Source of the DNA: Calonectria ilicicola
Lineage: Eukaryota; Ascomycota; Sordariomycetes; Hypocreales; Nectriaceae
Reading direction: 5' to 3'
Assembly (NCBI GenBank): GCA_020809705.1
Contig: CP085828.1
Span: 4,030,001-4,094,000, forward strand
Length of the DNA stretch: 64,000 nt
This document shows positions 1-11,969 of the stretch, piece after piece; the first letter of the stretch is position 1; every line of letters begins with the position of its first letter. A model generated the notes under the pieces. The model saw only the letters and a list, made by a program, of their open reading frames with translations, did not search any database and was not told where the DNA came from. The position numbers and the translations under genes are program-made.

Positions 1-364
1 GACGCCGACAAGAATGACGCGGTATTTGCCTTCCCATTGGTTCTCTTGGGCGCGATGGGTGACAAAAAGACGGTCTCCGAGACCAGAATCAAGGACGGCG
101 CGCATGCGAGCGACTCTTTCGGCAAGTTTGACCTGGTATTCATCGGTCTTGTAGAGCTGGCGGTTGGCCTCTGGAGCGAGCATGTCGCTTTGGTGAATCA
201 TTAGGCCCAGGTAAAGCGGAAAATCCTTAAATGTGTTGCCGAGATCGCAGGCAATGTTGATGTCTTGGTCGCCTTCGAAAAGACCTGCAAGGAAAGGCCC
301 AATTAGTTGCTGCAGTCCCGGTGAGGGAGTCGTCAACGAGCTTACGGTGTCCCCAGCGACCCAT
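1..364 (-). CDS. Conserved small hypothetical protein, 3' part beyond the left edge
   Basis: I infer two exons on the minus strand: 364..346 and 284..1. They are joined across a 61-nt intron (345..285) with a GTAAGC donor, an AACTAAT branch-like stretch and a TGCAG acceptor. The protein starts MGRWGHRLFEGDQDINIACD and stays open to the window edge, about 100 residues, so the C-terminus is missing. The frame shows no stop, and the start ATG is the last triplet of an ATG/ATC microsatellite. From memory, fungal genomes hold small uncharacterised proteins with this MGRWG..EGDQD opening; I know no assigned function. No signal peptide or membrane segment is visible. The gene is on the same strand as the alcohol dehydrogenase and lies downstream of it. 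The exon structure is well supported; the role is unknown. Confidence 0.7.
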
Positions 365-383
365 GATGATGATGATGATGATG
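363..383. repeat. ATG trinucleotide microsatellite, 7 copies
   Basis: Seven perfect ATG triplets (CAT on the minus strand). On the minus strand they read as ATC codons that run directly into the start codon of the small gene at the left edge. Slippage here would change the 5' leader or the region just before the start. Confidence 0.9.
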
Positions 384-676
384 GGCGAGTGTGTTTGGGA
401 GGGAGTCGCCGCTTCGAAGAAGTAGAAAAAGACACAGAAGTTATGTCAATGAGGCCGAGAATGAAATATTGTGGAAGGGGAAAGGAAACGAAAAAAAGAA
501 AAGAGGGAAGAGGAACGGACGTGTCACCTGTGTTTCCCCATCGTGGGTTGTACTGGCCACAACCGTCGCACAACTGGTACACCACCGTTACACAGCCGTA
601 TCCTGGCGGATGAATGAATAGAAAATGAAGCCATTGATTGATTAAAGCTTTGCTTGCTCATCTCCTTGCGATAAAA

Positions 677-1952
677 CTAGGAATTAAAGTCAATTACACA
701 ACGCCCTGCCACTTTCCCAGTCCGCAACAACTCCACAGCCTCTGGCAAGCGATCAATGGGAAACACCTCGTAGACAGGCTTCAGCAGCCCACGCGCCGCA
801 AATGCTAGTGCATCATCCGTGTCCTTCAAAGAGCCCGTAAGCGTGCCAATGACCTTCAGATTGCGTACAATCAGGAACAGCGGGTCGTCTCCAGCAAAAG
901 CCTTGCCGTACGGGGGCATCCCAATGCACATAATCTTGCCGCCAACACACGCCATCTTGGTAGCCAGTGCATACGCAGCAGGCGACGAAGCCGTCACAAA
1001 GACGCCGTTGACTCCATCACCGCCCGTGATTTGTTTCACCTCTTCAGCCAGGTCCTTAGTCTGCGAGAAGTCGACAAATGCTTCGCAGCCAAGGTCCATG
1101 CAGAGACTCCGCTTGTCGTCCCCGGCGTCGATCCCCACAACCCTTAATCCCATGGCCTTGGCCAGTTGAACACCCATGTGTCCAACCCCCCCGCCTGCGC
1201 CAACAAATGCGGCCCACTCCCCAGGACGTAGCCCCGAATCGACAAGCTAGCCATTTGATTCGCATGAGAATTGACATATCAGTTGTGTTGTAGCTAGTTG
1301 AATGCTTACAGATCTGTAAATCGTTGACCCGCTGCACATGATTGGTCCCGCGACAAAGTCATTCACGCCGTTGGGAATCGGAGAAGCATAGCTTGCAGGG
1401 CTGACTATGTATTGCTGATAGGTACCTAATGATTTAATTAATTTCTTCGTTAATGAAAAAAAAGAAATTAGCCGATTTTTGAGGGCTGACGTACCAGGAA
1501 CCTTGAGACCTGTCGGGATGGCTTTTGGGCAATGGCATTCCAAACGATCCCAGCACAACCGACAGGACATGCATGCACTCCACGTCGGCTTGATGCCAGC
1601 GCGATCACCAATCTTCCAATTCTTGACTTGGCTGCCTATCTTGACAACAATCCCGGCTCCTTCATGGCCAGGGGACTTGACCCCATAGTCTCCCATCCGA
1701 GGTAAGGGCAGATCCTCGAGCATGTAATGAAGGTCACTGTAACAAACACCAGTGGTATTCAATCGTATTAAAATCTCATCTGCACCTGTTGTTGAGCCCG
1801 TCAGCATGATATCCACTGATCGTGGGGAAAGGACATGGGGGCCTGCCTGGCTCAGGGACTGGGACCTCCTGGACCTCCACCTGAAAGTCTGAGCCATGTC
1901 TAGTCACAACTCCAGCCTTGCAAGTCGCGGGGATAGTAGAGAGAATTGCCAT
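677..1952 (-). CDS. Zinc-dependent alcohol dehydrogenase (fungal ADH1 type)
   Basis: Four exons by my reading: 1952..1847, 1785..1495, 1425..1310 and 1246..677, giving 360 residues, the usual length for tetrameric fungal ADHs. The protein starts MAILSTIPATCKAG. Catalytic zinc ligands are C50, H76 (in the GHEGAG motif) and C163. The structural zinc site is C107, C110, C113 and C121. The NAD-binding glycine motif VGAGGGVG is at 186-193. The enzyme should interconvert alcohols and aldehydes with NAD(H) in the cytosol. Introns 2 and 3 have normal GTACGT and GTAAGC donors. Intron 1 (1846..1786) only works as a GC-AG intron (CCAG|GCAGGC); it has a GCTGACGG branch-like site and restores the frame exactly. 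Starting instead at the ATG near 1897 would lose the conserved N-terminus. The family call is firm; substrate preference is not readable. Confidence 0.88.
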
Positions 1953-4900
1953 TTTACTTCAATTCTGGCAATGCAGAAAGGAACAGCCAACTGAAGTTGC
2001 AATTGAAGAGTAGCTACGGTGTGTCAATATCGATCATTTGATGATGCGATAAATTCTTGGAAAGTTTGGTCTTAATCTATTCTTCATTCCCATCCCTCTT
2101 CTTGTGGGGTCGGAAAAGGTTTCCCAACTAGTCTTGGAGGGGAGCTTCACCTCCGGTGGAAGTCCTACACCGGTTCTTCCGACTGTAACACAATGCTTAC
2201 GCGGTTTGACTTGTTTATCCGTTCATAGATCACGAGGACATGGGATGGCTTGCACGAAGAAGGGAATGCCTCGGTTTCTGTTGCGAAGCGGGGAATTTAG
2301 TCTGCATGGCAAGTCTAGTTGAACAAGTTGGCGCTTTTCAAACTTGGGTGGGGTTGGTTGGGGACGCTTCTAATAGAGCAATACCTTCCGGTGGAGGCTA
2401 GTCGACAATGCCCAAAACGCCCCAAAACATTCATAATTTTTTGAGGTTGGAATTAAAAAGCAATGGGGAAATTATTAAAAAATACCACATACTTTGAAAG
2501 AACATGCATAGAATACTGTGAGATTTATGTTGAGCTAATGGCTGGGCCCCATCGGATGCGTGCAACTTGCTGCATCGCTGCCTCAGTGATGCACGATGTG
2601 TTTTATACTCGTTTCCAATTTTAAGTCACATATGAAAATGTATCGGAGAATCATATGATGTAGTTATATCTATTGGCACGCCAAGCGCCTTCACTGGGAG
2701 AAGATATTAGGCCCGCACTTCGGTGACTAAAGTATTCAGCGCAAGGTGTTCTTGCTCAAGACACTATGTCATGGAGGAGAAAACCAAAATTTACATTGTT
2801 GTCAGACAAACCTAAAAACAAAAGGCCAATTTTTCGCTTGTATTATTTCTCAGTACGGTTTGTAGGAGGTTGGTTGATGAATCAACTGGATGTTGTAATA
2901 TAGCCTCCGACTGGCTTTTGGTAAGCCACAGATGACCGTCGCGACATGAATGCATCTGATGGGCTCAATGACTATTCACTTTTACCCTCATCGCGTCACT
3001 CGGAAATAGGCTCGCTGCAACCCATCCAGATCACCCTCGCAATAATGATGGACTGATGGATGGATGTGTTAGGTTACTCGAAGCATGCCACCCACGGAAC
3101 AGATTGGGGCTCCGCGGTCGCGTTCAGCTTATATTCGAACTATAAGACGTCTGTTAAAGCAAGTCACTTTTCATTCATGCCATTAGCCCCCTCAATTCAA
3201 CTTAGCTCATGGCCAAGAATGTTACTCTTTCACCTTGGAGGAATTTGAAGCGCAGCATTTTGAGAGCCATGCTTCGACGGGAAATAGGTATTACGCAAAA
3301 CAATCTACTGGGGTTCTTCTACCCCCTCTACGTATATAAGTATTAAAGAAAGCTTGGCTAAAACGAAAACCGGAATACTTAACGAGGAGTCCAAAATAAA
3401 CTGGGGATAATCTTGGTCTTCTGATGGCTGGGGAATGTGATGCGTAGACGGAGGCCTCTTATCTCACAATATTGGAGCAGATATCTATTGGTGTTTAATT
3501 AAAGTTCTAACCAGTATATATAACAGGCAGAAATTGGATTTACACTCTAAAATTTAGTAGAGCCTTCGAAAATGTGCCCGTTGGTATTGTGGGGCATGAG
3601 TGTGACAACCTCTCATGAGGGTGATCATAAGAGTCTAGGATAGCTATAAAATTTGAAACAATGATTTTAGTCTTATTTAACCTATGGAATTAATCACCGC
3701 CTAATTATAAGCGTTTAATCTTATATCTAATCTTATTTCTAGTTTGACCATGGTCGTGGCACACCCGGGCAAGTCAGCTCAATCTACTCTATCGTTAGTT
3801 AAGGACTGAGGATAAATAATAATAACGGAATTTTTTTTTTTTAAATTATATCATCATCATCTTTAACAATAATGCACAGCTATTTCATTAAATTTCATCG
3901 TTACTAATTTAATACATCTCTTTTCTAGCTAAACCAAATATATATGGGAGCATTTTCTCGAAAAATAAGTCCCAATCTTTCCAAGTTCTTACCGCAGTTA
4001 AATCGCGTCCACCCATTCGAGTTTTAGCTTATTTATAGCAAGCGAGGTTAAAATGTCACTGCGTGGTGTAAGGAGCCCACCACGATGTCACCCCAACCAA
4101 CCATTTCACTTTGAAACCTGGCCATGCATAAGCTGAGCGGTCCGAAATTTAATACGCGGTCCAAGGCATACTCAGCGACAAAACAAGTGAATACGCGCGC
4201 ATCTGAGTCTTGAAACCAGGAAATCGGTCGATTTGTCTCGGCCCCGCTACGTTGCAGTGCAGATTAGGCGTGGAGTGCCTTAAGGGCGTTGGGCCAATCA
4301 CTCGGCGTGCGTTGGCTCTTGATTTTTGTATGCAACTCCAACAAGTAAAATCTGCCGCTGCCTGGTGGGTGTTGTTCCACCGGCCAAGAGGAAGATCTTT
4401 GGTTTTGGTTGGTCAGTCATGTCAGCAGCGCCCTCCTCAGACCAGGAAGCCCCAGCGTCGTGAACTGCAGTCAGCAAATCTTTGCCGATGGTACAGCAAC
4501 ATGGTGTGCCCACGAAAAAAACGGGAATGCGACCGAGACAGTTAGTGCTCCCCATCCAATGGTAAAATCGACAGCACGAGGTAGTTCCAGAGACAGCTCG
4601 CTTGTCGACTTCCAAAATTGACAAGACATCGACAGTAGTGCCTTTGGCCGGGCCTCGAACACGGCCCGGATGACACAGCACCGTGTTCCTTGATCATGAG
4701 ACGGCTGAGGTGGCAGTGCCGTGGCCTTATTTTATTGTGTTGCAGATCTAGCTTAGACCTACTGGACGCCACCGAGGACCGAAGGCCCATCCATGCGTCA
4801 GACTCTACCATACGCGGAAATACGCGCCGACACCCAGATAGAGTTGTAAGTATACAAAATAGCCAGACGGATGTGTGGAACACTTCACTAACTTGGGAAG

Positions 4901-5269
4901 GATTCACTCCGCGTACTGATCACCCTTACCCCTGTCTATTGGAGTCAGCCTTCTCTCTCCACTCCCCGTATCCTCTCGTGAATGATGCTGCTCTGGGGCC
5001 ACGTCAAAACCAAAAGACCAAAAGTTTGCAAGCCATGCTTCGTTGGCCTGCATTCAGCCCTAGAGTGGCGTAGCATAGGCTGAGGCAGGGCATGAAATTA
5101 TACCAGCTGTAATAAATCATCCTCACCAAAGTCGCAATATGGCGGCATATATTATGCCAGGCGCCATCCGTTCAATGTCGTGACAGATACCTCTCGGGGC
5201 ACATCTTCGCTCGCTGTACACCAAAACGTACCTCGAAGGCAAGTAGTCGAAACTACGAACTCGACAGCC
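1953..5269. other. Long gene-poor stretch, partly AT-rich
   Basis: I see no convincing coding exon on either strand. Roughly 2400-2500 and 3290-4000 are AT-rich with many TA steps and A/T runs (for example the T run near 3831-3842). This could be an old mutated repeat, but I recognise no transposon protein or terminal repeat. Open frames at 4210-5073 overlap on both strands and look accidental. The left end holds the ADH promoter and the right end the LtrA promoter. Confidence 0.5.
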
Positions 5270-7706
5270 ATGACACACTCCAGTCCCAACGAGAAGGGGA
5301 CTGATGGCCCAGCTGGCCATGCCCTCAAGTCCTCTCGGACCACTTACAGCTTCACCAGCTCCAGGATTGGACTTAGCAGCAATCCTTTGCAAAAGTCCGA
5401 GAAGTATGGCGAAGGTGAAACTCTAATGACCACACACGAGGGACATGAGGAGCCAGTCGTCATTGAGGACGGCAAAGAGCCGCCGGTGCAATTTCGCAAG
5501 GTATGTCCAACATGCTGCATGAAGGATTATCAGGAATTCACCCACCAACACTAAAATTTGTACAGAGAGAAGCTGCATCTACTGTAGAGGTAAGCCAAGC
5601 CAAGAAGGTGGACCAGTATTGGCCTTGTCTAACGGCATCTCTCGCAGCTCTTTTACGATCTGTGGTTTGTGGCAAACCTTACTGTGTTTGCAAATGCCCA
5701 TCCTATCTCGAACAGGGATAATCTAGTGTCATTTATGTGCTATTTTCTGTGAGTTCCTTTTCCAAAACCATCCCTTCCTTGCTGTACATGGCTCGCCACC
5801 TGCCAATGACTTGTAGTAATAATACTAACATATTCTACCACCAGCCTACTTTGGATTACGTGGTTCGTAACAACCGTTTTCGAAGCGAGATACGGACAAG
5901 ACAGTGTTCTGGGGCGAATGGCTATTGCCGGCCATCTCGGTGTGATGATGGGGTTCGCCATTGTTGGAGTTTCCTTTGATCAGACCAAGCTCATTAGGCC
6001 TATCTTCAAGACTATGGGTAAGTAAAGATTCTAAACGATTTCTTACTTTGGAGATGAATATCACAGTTCTAACCCGGACAGCGCTATGCCTGATGGCATC
6101 GAGATTCATCCTTACCGTACAGTACAGCCTCGTCCTGTTTCACGCTCGACAATCCCATCGTGCCAAAAAACCTCTCATTTTTGCTATTGCTGTGCACCTG
6201 ATCGCTGGAATTATTTATTTAATTAGTTCCCGCTTCTCCGAACACAACGTATCCATAATTTGGTATGTCGTTGGGGCTGTAGAGCTCTTTGTTCTTCTCG
6301 TCCATGCCACCCTTTCAGCCACGCTTAGCTTTAAGGGCACTCATTTCACTGAGCGACTGAATCTGCTTACTCTGATCATCATTGGAGAAGGTAAGGATTG
6401 CATACTCAAATCTTCTGGTACACTTGTGTCTGATCTGGTCTTGTTACCTAGGTGTCATCATCCTTTCGAAGAACCTCAACTCCATCACCAATTATACATG
6501 GGTCAAGGATGAGTCTTATCAATGGTGTAAGTAAACGAACCATCTCAGTCATTCTTGAAAGACAACCGCTGACGACTCCTGAAAGCCGCTGCATTGTGTG
6601 GCTAGATTGCCTGTGTCGCATCTTTGATCTATCTCTCATACCAACTCTATTTCGATTGGATGGATCATCATCTCCATGTAAATGCCGCGAGACAAGCCAT
6701 TTGGGCGGTATGTCACCTGCCGTTACATCTCACTCTAGTTTTGCTAGCCGAGGGCAGTGGCCAATGTGTTTTGTGGTGGCACGCGACAGAAGCAGTCGTT
6801 GAAAGCAGTGAGCAATTAGGCATTGCTTTGCAGAATAGCGCGCCCACGGGAAGCAGCATTGAAGTCGCAAAAGCTTTAAACAGCACTACGCAAGCGATAT
6901 TAACAAAGTATGGCTCCACCAAGGGAGCAGATCTAAACGAGACTTTCACCACAATAATGGAGCTCCCCTCTAGCATATGGGCAGCTTGGGTGGCAGGCAA
7001 TATCACTGAAACCGATAAAGGATATGAAGACTGGGATACCTCCATTAGCACGATTATCCTGGCGGTCTTCAATGCTATAAACGATGCTTTCAAACTGTCT
7101 GTCAAGGCAGACAAAAAAGGCTCAAAGTCAAGTGGGGATATAACCCTCGATCAGATCAACTCTTTCATCTCAACGTCTGATAGATTGGAGCTCATCTTCA
7201 CATATGTTTTCATATCTGCCGGCGTGGTCTTGATTCTGTTGATGGGCATGCATCTTGTCTCGAAGCATAGAAAATGGTCTGGCTTTAACATATTCCGCAC
7301 GTCGGCTGTTTTCGCCGTTGGTGTTGGGCTCAGCCTTTTATCTATCATGGTCACAAATGCCGATGCTGCAAGTTCTTTCCTCTCGTCGCCTTGGCTATTG
7401 CCTACCTTGACACTCGCTTATGCGTTTGTTCTTGTATTGACCCATCTCCGGTATCCCAACCGGTTTTTCGGGCGTCGCGAGTCCAATGACATGGAGACGG
7501 GCTACACACCAAGGGAAAGTCAGGTGCTGAGTTCGGAGGGTAAGTTATCACTGGTCATGACATCGGAACGAGGGCTAACCAAATTGCAAGGTTCTTCTAC
7601 CAACAAACCTTATGATCGAGTTGCGGTGGGAGATTCATCTTCTGACGCCAACACATATACCGGTTACAACAGTGGTCATTACGCGACGCAAACCGTGGGA
7701 CATTGA
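5270..7706 (+). pseudogene. LtrA-family membrane protein gene, apparently broken by an in-frame TAG
   Basis: Eight exons fit: 5270..5500, 5566..5589, 5648..5748, 5845..6017, 6082..6390, 6452..6526, 6586..7539 and 7591..7706. They encode about 660 codons. The product resembles the low temperature requirement A family: a hydrophilic N-terminus, then many membrane helices with family-like stretches (LFYDLWFVANLTVFANAHP, LTLIIIGEG, LHLTLVLLAEG). Splice sites are good (GTATGT, GTAAGC, GTGAGT, GTAAGT donors) and every phase matches. However, codon 311 at 6603-6605 is TAG, inside a membrane helix (AALCG*IACVAS), while the sequence on both sides remains family-like. An alternative acceptor at 6696 (intron 6527-6696) keeps the frame and removes the stop, but also deletes about a helix's worth of conserved sequence. 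A sequencing error is possible. A two-codon upstream ORF sits at 5175-5183. The function of LtrA proteins in fungi is poorly known. Confidence 0.72.
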
Positions 7707-9508
7707 GTAGTAAACCAGTTATGCTGTCAATGATGACACATGGATTTTGGAGACAATAATTAGCTCCAGGGCTTTAAAACTTGCTTTCAAATCCTAAATA
7801 TTCTAGAAATTTGTTTTCCAAGGGCTGGTAGCTAATAGGGAAAATAGTGTGTGAGATGTGCTGGATATTTGGCATCGGGTGAGCCGGTAGCTATTGTTTT
7901 GTTATTAGTAGATTGTTAGTATCGTTAGTAGTGCGTCAATACCCATAATATCTCAACATGGTAACATTTGGTATCTTCCTATTCTAGTAATACCTGCAGC
8001 TCTACCAACTGCATGGCAATATCAGTAATGGTGCCAACACCTTGAGCCTCTGTGAGTGTGTGCCTTGAGCGCCGTCGGAATATAGACTCCTACTAGAGAA
8101 GATTGCTAAAAGAAAAAAATTGTGTCTATCACAAATTTGGCGGCTATTTCCTGGGTATAGAAAAAATAATCAGCCTTAGCAGACGATTTGAAGGAGATCA
8201 AGAGGTTTGGTCAGTTAATGCGACAGTTTATAGTCCAAACTGCTCGACTTGGAGTTGGCAGGTTGTGACGCATTTGTGGTCAAGGAAGTCACTGTATGGC
8301 TGGTTTTTAAAAAAAAGCCAGCGATTTCGGTCTTTCAAAAAATTCGATCTGCTACCAAGAAAGCTCACTAACCTCAGTTACGTTAAAGTGATGCGAAATA
8401 TGCAAATAATGCACTGCATGTACTTTTCATGGTCTGGTAGACTGAAAATGAGGTTTATGCCATCACACATCAGATTAATTGAGTTCTGAAGTTAGTTCTT
8501 TCTTGAGACCAAGTGACTTTGGCCTTGTGCCGCATTTATGTCGATAAAAAAAATTGACCCTCTCAAAATCTAGACTGGGAAGAAACATAAAGCTTGGCAC
8601 TGAGCAGCAACAGGGATTGGCGAATGGGGCTGAGCCGGAGTGAAGGATTCTCGGCCGAATAAAATATTGGATTTTTCATTCCAAGATAAGAAAAAAGCGC
8701 AAATATTGAGGCGCTATGATGGGCGCTCAAAATTTCTGAATCATACGCTTATCACAGTTTTGTGACGGGCTTGGTGGCATATGAGCAAAGGTAATGAGAC
8801 TGCCTCGGCGAGGACTTGGTGGAAGCGAAGGGGTGAAAGAGGGGAAAGGGTGGGGATGAGTGAATACTTGTTCAAGGAAGCTAGAATGCACCAGACCAGC
8901 ATCCGTAATGCTTTGCTAGCGATAAACCGGTATGGACCCGTGTTATGTCTCGGCTGGGAGCTGAGCAGGCTTGCTCAAAAACGGGACTGGTTGGGTGGTT
9001 GGCATCTTGATCCGGCTCCCACAAATAACGCGGCTGACGCGTCTGGCGTTGCTTAGCGTCTTGGAATGTTTAATCTTATTGTTTGAGATCGCGATTGGTT
9101 GATGCGAGGGAAAAAGTGAAGCCATCTACTTGGGATTCCCACGTCTTTCCCTCATGTCTGAGTTTGGGCCATGCTGTTTCCGGCCCTACCAATGACGCCC
9201 AATCTGAATGTCCAACCGTTTTCGGCGAACTATGCAAGTAAATTAATGACAACAATGATTCAATGCTTCAATTATGGCGCACAATCGTCCCGTCGGCCGG
9301 AGCCAAATATTTAACTTACCTTTGTCCATGAACATTGTTTCCTTCGGGTAAAATGGAGTGGCGGATCACAAACGCCTCGTCCTAAATAAAGAAAGCCCAA
9401 GATGCTTCATAAAACAATTAACTTTCTTGTATCCTATATTTATCGCTTCCATCCTCAGTCTGCCAGCATGGAAGTGCCCCCTTCAGTCACGGTAATCAAT
9501 CTGCTAAC
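7707..9508. other. Intergenic region
   Basis: Contains the 3' flank of the LtrA gene and the promoter of the glycosyltransferase. Open frames at 8103-8489 and 8781-9056 lack family features, and the first has no ATG at its 5' end. I see no RNA gene or repeat. Confidence 0.5.
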
Positions 9509-10843
9509 ATGTATTCAAGCAACCCACCAATGAAGGCAGAAACGGAGCGGCTGATTCCCTTTACCGCATCATACCCGCGCATAAATCCAAAATTGTTGTT
9601 TCGGCCACCCAAAGCAAATCCTAGGCTGGTCAGGATTTTGATTTCTGTTGCTCTTTGGATCATCGTGTCCGTTGTGGTGTACTACTCGTATGCTCCGGTC
9701 TACAACTATGTTATTTCGGGCACAAAAGACCAGAGCTCTGAGCCTCTGATTCGCCGCAAGATATGGCAGATTTATCTATCGCCACCGAAGGAAGATCGGG
9801 AAAAATTCCAAATCCAAACCTCAAGCTTGGTCGACACCACTTCGTGGCTAGCGAAAAACCCCGACTATGAATACAATCTCGTAGGGGATAGAGGCGTCGA
9901 GGAGTTCTTGCAAAAATACCACAAGGACAACACAACGATTCATGAGATTTTTCACGGTCTGAAGAATACTGGGATGAGGTCAGATTTCCTGCGATATCTG
10001 ATCCTTTCGGCTGAAGGTGGCATCTACGCCGATACTGATGTGGAAGCACTCAAACCTGTCGACAAGTGGGTACCCAAAGAATACAAAAACGTGACCCGGG
10101 CCATTATCGGAATCGAGTTTGATCGTCTTGACGGACCAAATTGGATGCAAGTCCATGAAGACTTGCAGTTTTGCCAGTGGACAATAGCCGCAGCGCCTGG
10201 GCACCCCCTCTTCAGCTCCATGGCCGACAAAGTTGTTGCTGGGCTTACCAACTACACGGCTCAACGCAACTCGACCTATTCGAAGCTCCTTGTCCCTTCG
10301 GACGATGTGTTGACACTGACAGGGCCAGCGGCATGGACCGATGTTGTGTTTCAGCAGCTTCAGGAGTACGAGCCAGATCTTGTTTCAGTGAGGAATTTTA
10401 CAGGGCTGAGACACCCTTGGCTTATTGGAGACATTTTGATATTGCCTATCGATGGGTTTGGGTTAGGACAGCCACATTCAAACAGCACAAATGACGGGAC
10501 CATTCCAGATGATGCGTTTGTGCAGCATCATTTCCGAGGCTCGTGGAGATCCGATGGTAGCATGGAGCAACCAAAGCCAGAAGACAAAACCCAATCAGAG
10601 TCGGAGGCGGGCGCACATGAATCAGAAGCGCATTCCCCAGAATCGGAACCCAATGCACATGAATCAGAGACACATACCCCAGAGCCGGAGCCGAAAACTG
10701 CCGGACAAAAAGTGGATACACCTGAAGCAGATACAAATAACAGTGAGAAAGAAGAGAGTGAGAAGGGTAATAATGAGACGGAGAAAGGTGATGAGGCAAA
10801 TAATGATGAGGCGAAAGTTGATGAGGCGCAAAAAACAGATTAA
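9509..10843 (+). CDS. GT32 (OCH1-like) glycosyltransferase, type II membrane protein
   Basis: Single exon, 444 residues. A cytosolic tail is followed by one membrane anchor at about 41-62, as expected for a Golgi type II glycosyltransferase. The catalytic region has the GT32 core: GMRSDFLRYLIL at 155-166, then EGGIYADTDVEAL with the metal-binding DTD at 175-177. Near the end of the domain is HHFRGSW. The likely role is sugar transfer, perhaps mannose, onto glycoproteins or glycolipids; the acceptor cannot be told. The last ~90 residues form an acidic, low-complexity tail rich in E, S, P, N and D with a 14-residue repeat, absent from classical OCH1. ATG 9509 is in frame; a second ATG at residue 8 is an alternative start. 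No intron is needed. It stands alone between two long intergenic regions. Confidence 0.85.
   Translation: MYSSNPPMKAETERLIPFTASYPRINPKLLFRPPKANPRLVRILISVALWIIVSVVVYYSYAPVYNYVISGTKDQSSEPLIRRKIWQIYLSPPKEDREKFQIQTSSLVDTTSWLAKNPDYEYNLVGDRGVEEFLQKYHKDNTTIHEIFHGLKNTGMRSDFLRYLILSAEGGIYADTDVEALKPVDKWVPKEYKNVTRAIIGIEFDRLDGPNWMQVHEDLQFCQWTIAAAPGHPLFSSMADKVVAGLTNYTAQRNSTYSKLLVPSDDVLTLTGPAAWTDVVFQQLQEYEPDLVSVRNFTGLRHPWLIGDILILPIDGFGLGQPHSNSTNDGTIPDDAFVQHHFRGSWRSDGSMEQPKPEDKTQSESEAGAHESEAHSPESEPNAHESETHTPEPEPKTAGQKVDTPEADTNNSEKEESEKGNNETEKGDEANNDEAKVDEAQKTD
10613..10696 (+). repeat. Two 42-nt direct repeats inside the glycosyltransferase tail
   Basis: Copies at about 10613-10654 and 10655-10696 encode HESEAHSPESEP and HESETHTPEPEP versions of a 14-residue unit. 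They are imperfect, with mostly synonymous or conservative differences. The acidic tail that follows is also low-complexity (KGDEANNDEAKVDEA). Confidence 0.8.
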
Positions 10844-11969
10844 GAGGAAGGGCCATCACAGCACACTAATGTATAATCATTTTGTACCGGATCTCGAAAA
10901 TATTTTCTATGTTATATTATTGGCAGGTTTGAATAATAATACACTCCTTCGAAAGCATATATTTAGACTGTGCTCAGCTTGTATTCAATTCAAGTCAAGA
11001 ACATGCAAGTTCCCCGCTCAATCCGCTGAACTAGGAATTTGTTAGAAAGCAATAAATATCTCATCCCTAGGAGTTAGAATTTGAATTTTAGTTTGTATGA
11101 AGTCCCTATAATCGAATGCGACGCACACTCCGAATATCGGAGAAGATGGTAAGTGGGCACTTGCGTAAACACTGGGACCCCCGATAGCTGTTACACCGAC
11201 TTTGACATTTACCAAATGTTTATCCAGAAAACAAATTTTGTCTCGAAATTGAACTGTCTATCGAGATTTTGCTATGATGCATTCACTTTTCGTCATCACA
11301 TGTAATCCCGAAAAACACAGCCTTGGAGGCGTTACCGCTTTGCCATCGACGACTGTTGAACGTGGTTTTTGCAAGTGGAGTGCAGATGACGTGCTGCCCT
11401 AGTCAACATCTCCTGGTTAAAATGGATACTCCTATAATTGGGTGCAGACAACGGAATAAGTGGGTTCATTCTGACTTGAGTATCCCAAGATCACCCCATG
11501 AATAGCCTCTTCGGTTTCGCCTAAATAATGCAGTGGGGCTTCCAAGCCCGTGTCTACTGGATGAGCCTGTGAGATTGCAGACAAGGGCGTGGCGACACTC
11601 ACCGGTACGAATTAAGTGCAGAGCCAAGGTGAATGGCCATAGGCCGTGTACGGCTCTGCAGTACATGTCAGATCTGCTAGCGACAGGTCACCCCATAGCC
11701 CCTGAGGTCATTTGTGTCCTGATCGACGAGGCAAAGCCGACGGTCTTACTGTATCAAAACAGGGGCGCAATGAAACTGGTTATTCTTATTCACGTGGTTG
11801 TTATATAATAGTGTGGTGGTTTATTTGCCCCTTTTTCGTGTTTTTTCACCGTTTCAACCCTGGCCCAAGGGACAACTTGCTACCGCACACATCATTTCAC
11901 TCAACACTGCACCTCATCAATCAACAATCTGTACCACGCACTACTGAAGGAAATTTTCATCGTGTCAAA
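10844..11969. other. Intergenic region with acetyl-CoA synthetase promoter
   Basis: No coding exon is supported. The last ~200 bp before 11970 are pyrimidine-rich, with CAC/CATC stretches typical of a fungal 5' leader. Open frames at 11323-11808 overlap on both strands and show no family features. Confidence 0.5.

Noticed and set aside
4210..5073. Overlapping open frames on both strands
   Set aside because: No domain, no splice-consistent extension, and comparable frames on opposite strands.
6452..6802. 116-codon frame across the LtrA gene
   Set aside because: Out of register with the LtrA family sequence and starts within exon 6; a shadow frame.
8781..9056. 91-codon ATG frame
   Set aside because: Low-complexity basic start, no recognisable feature, no supporting splice or promoter context.
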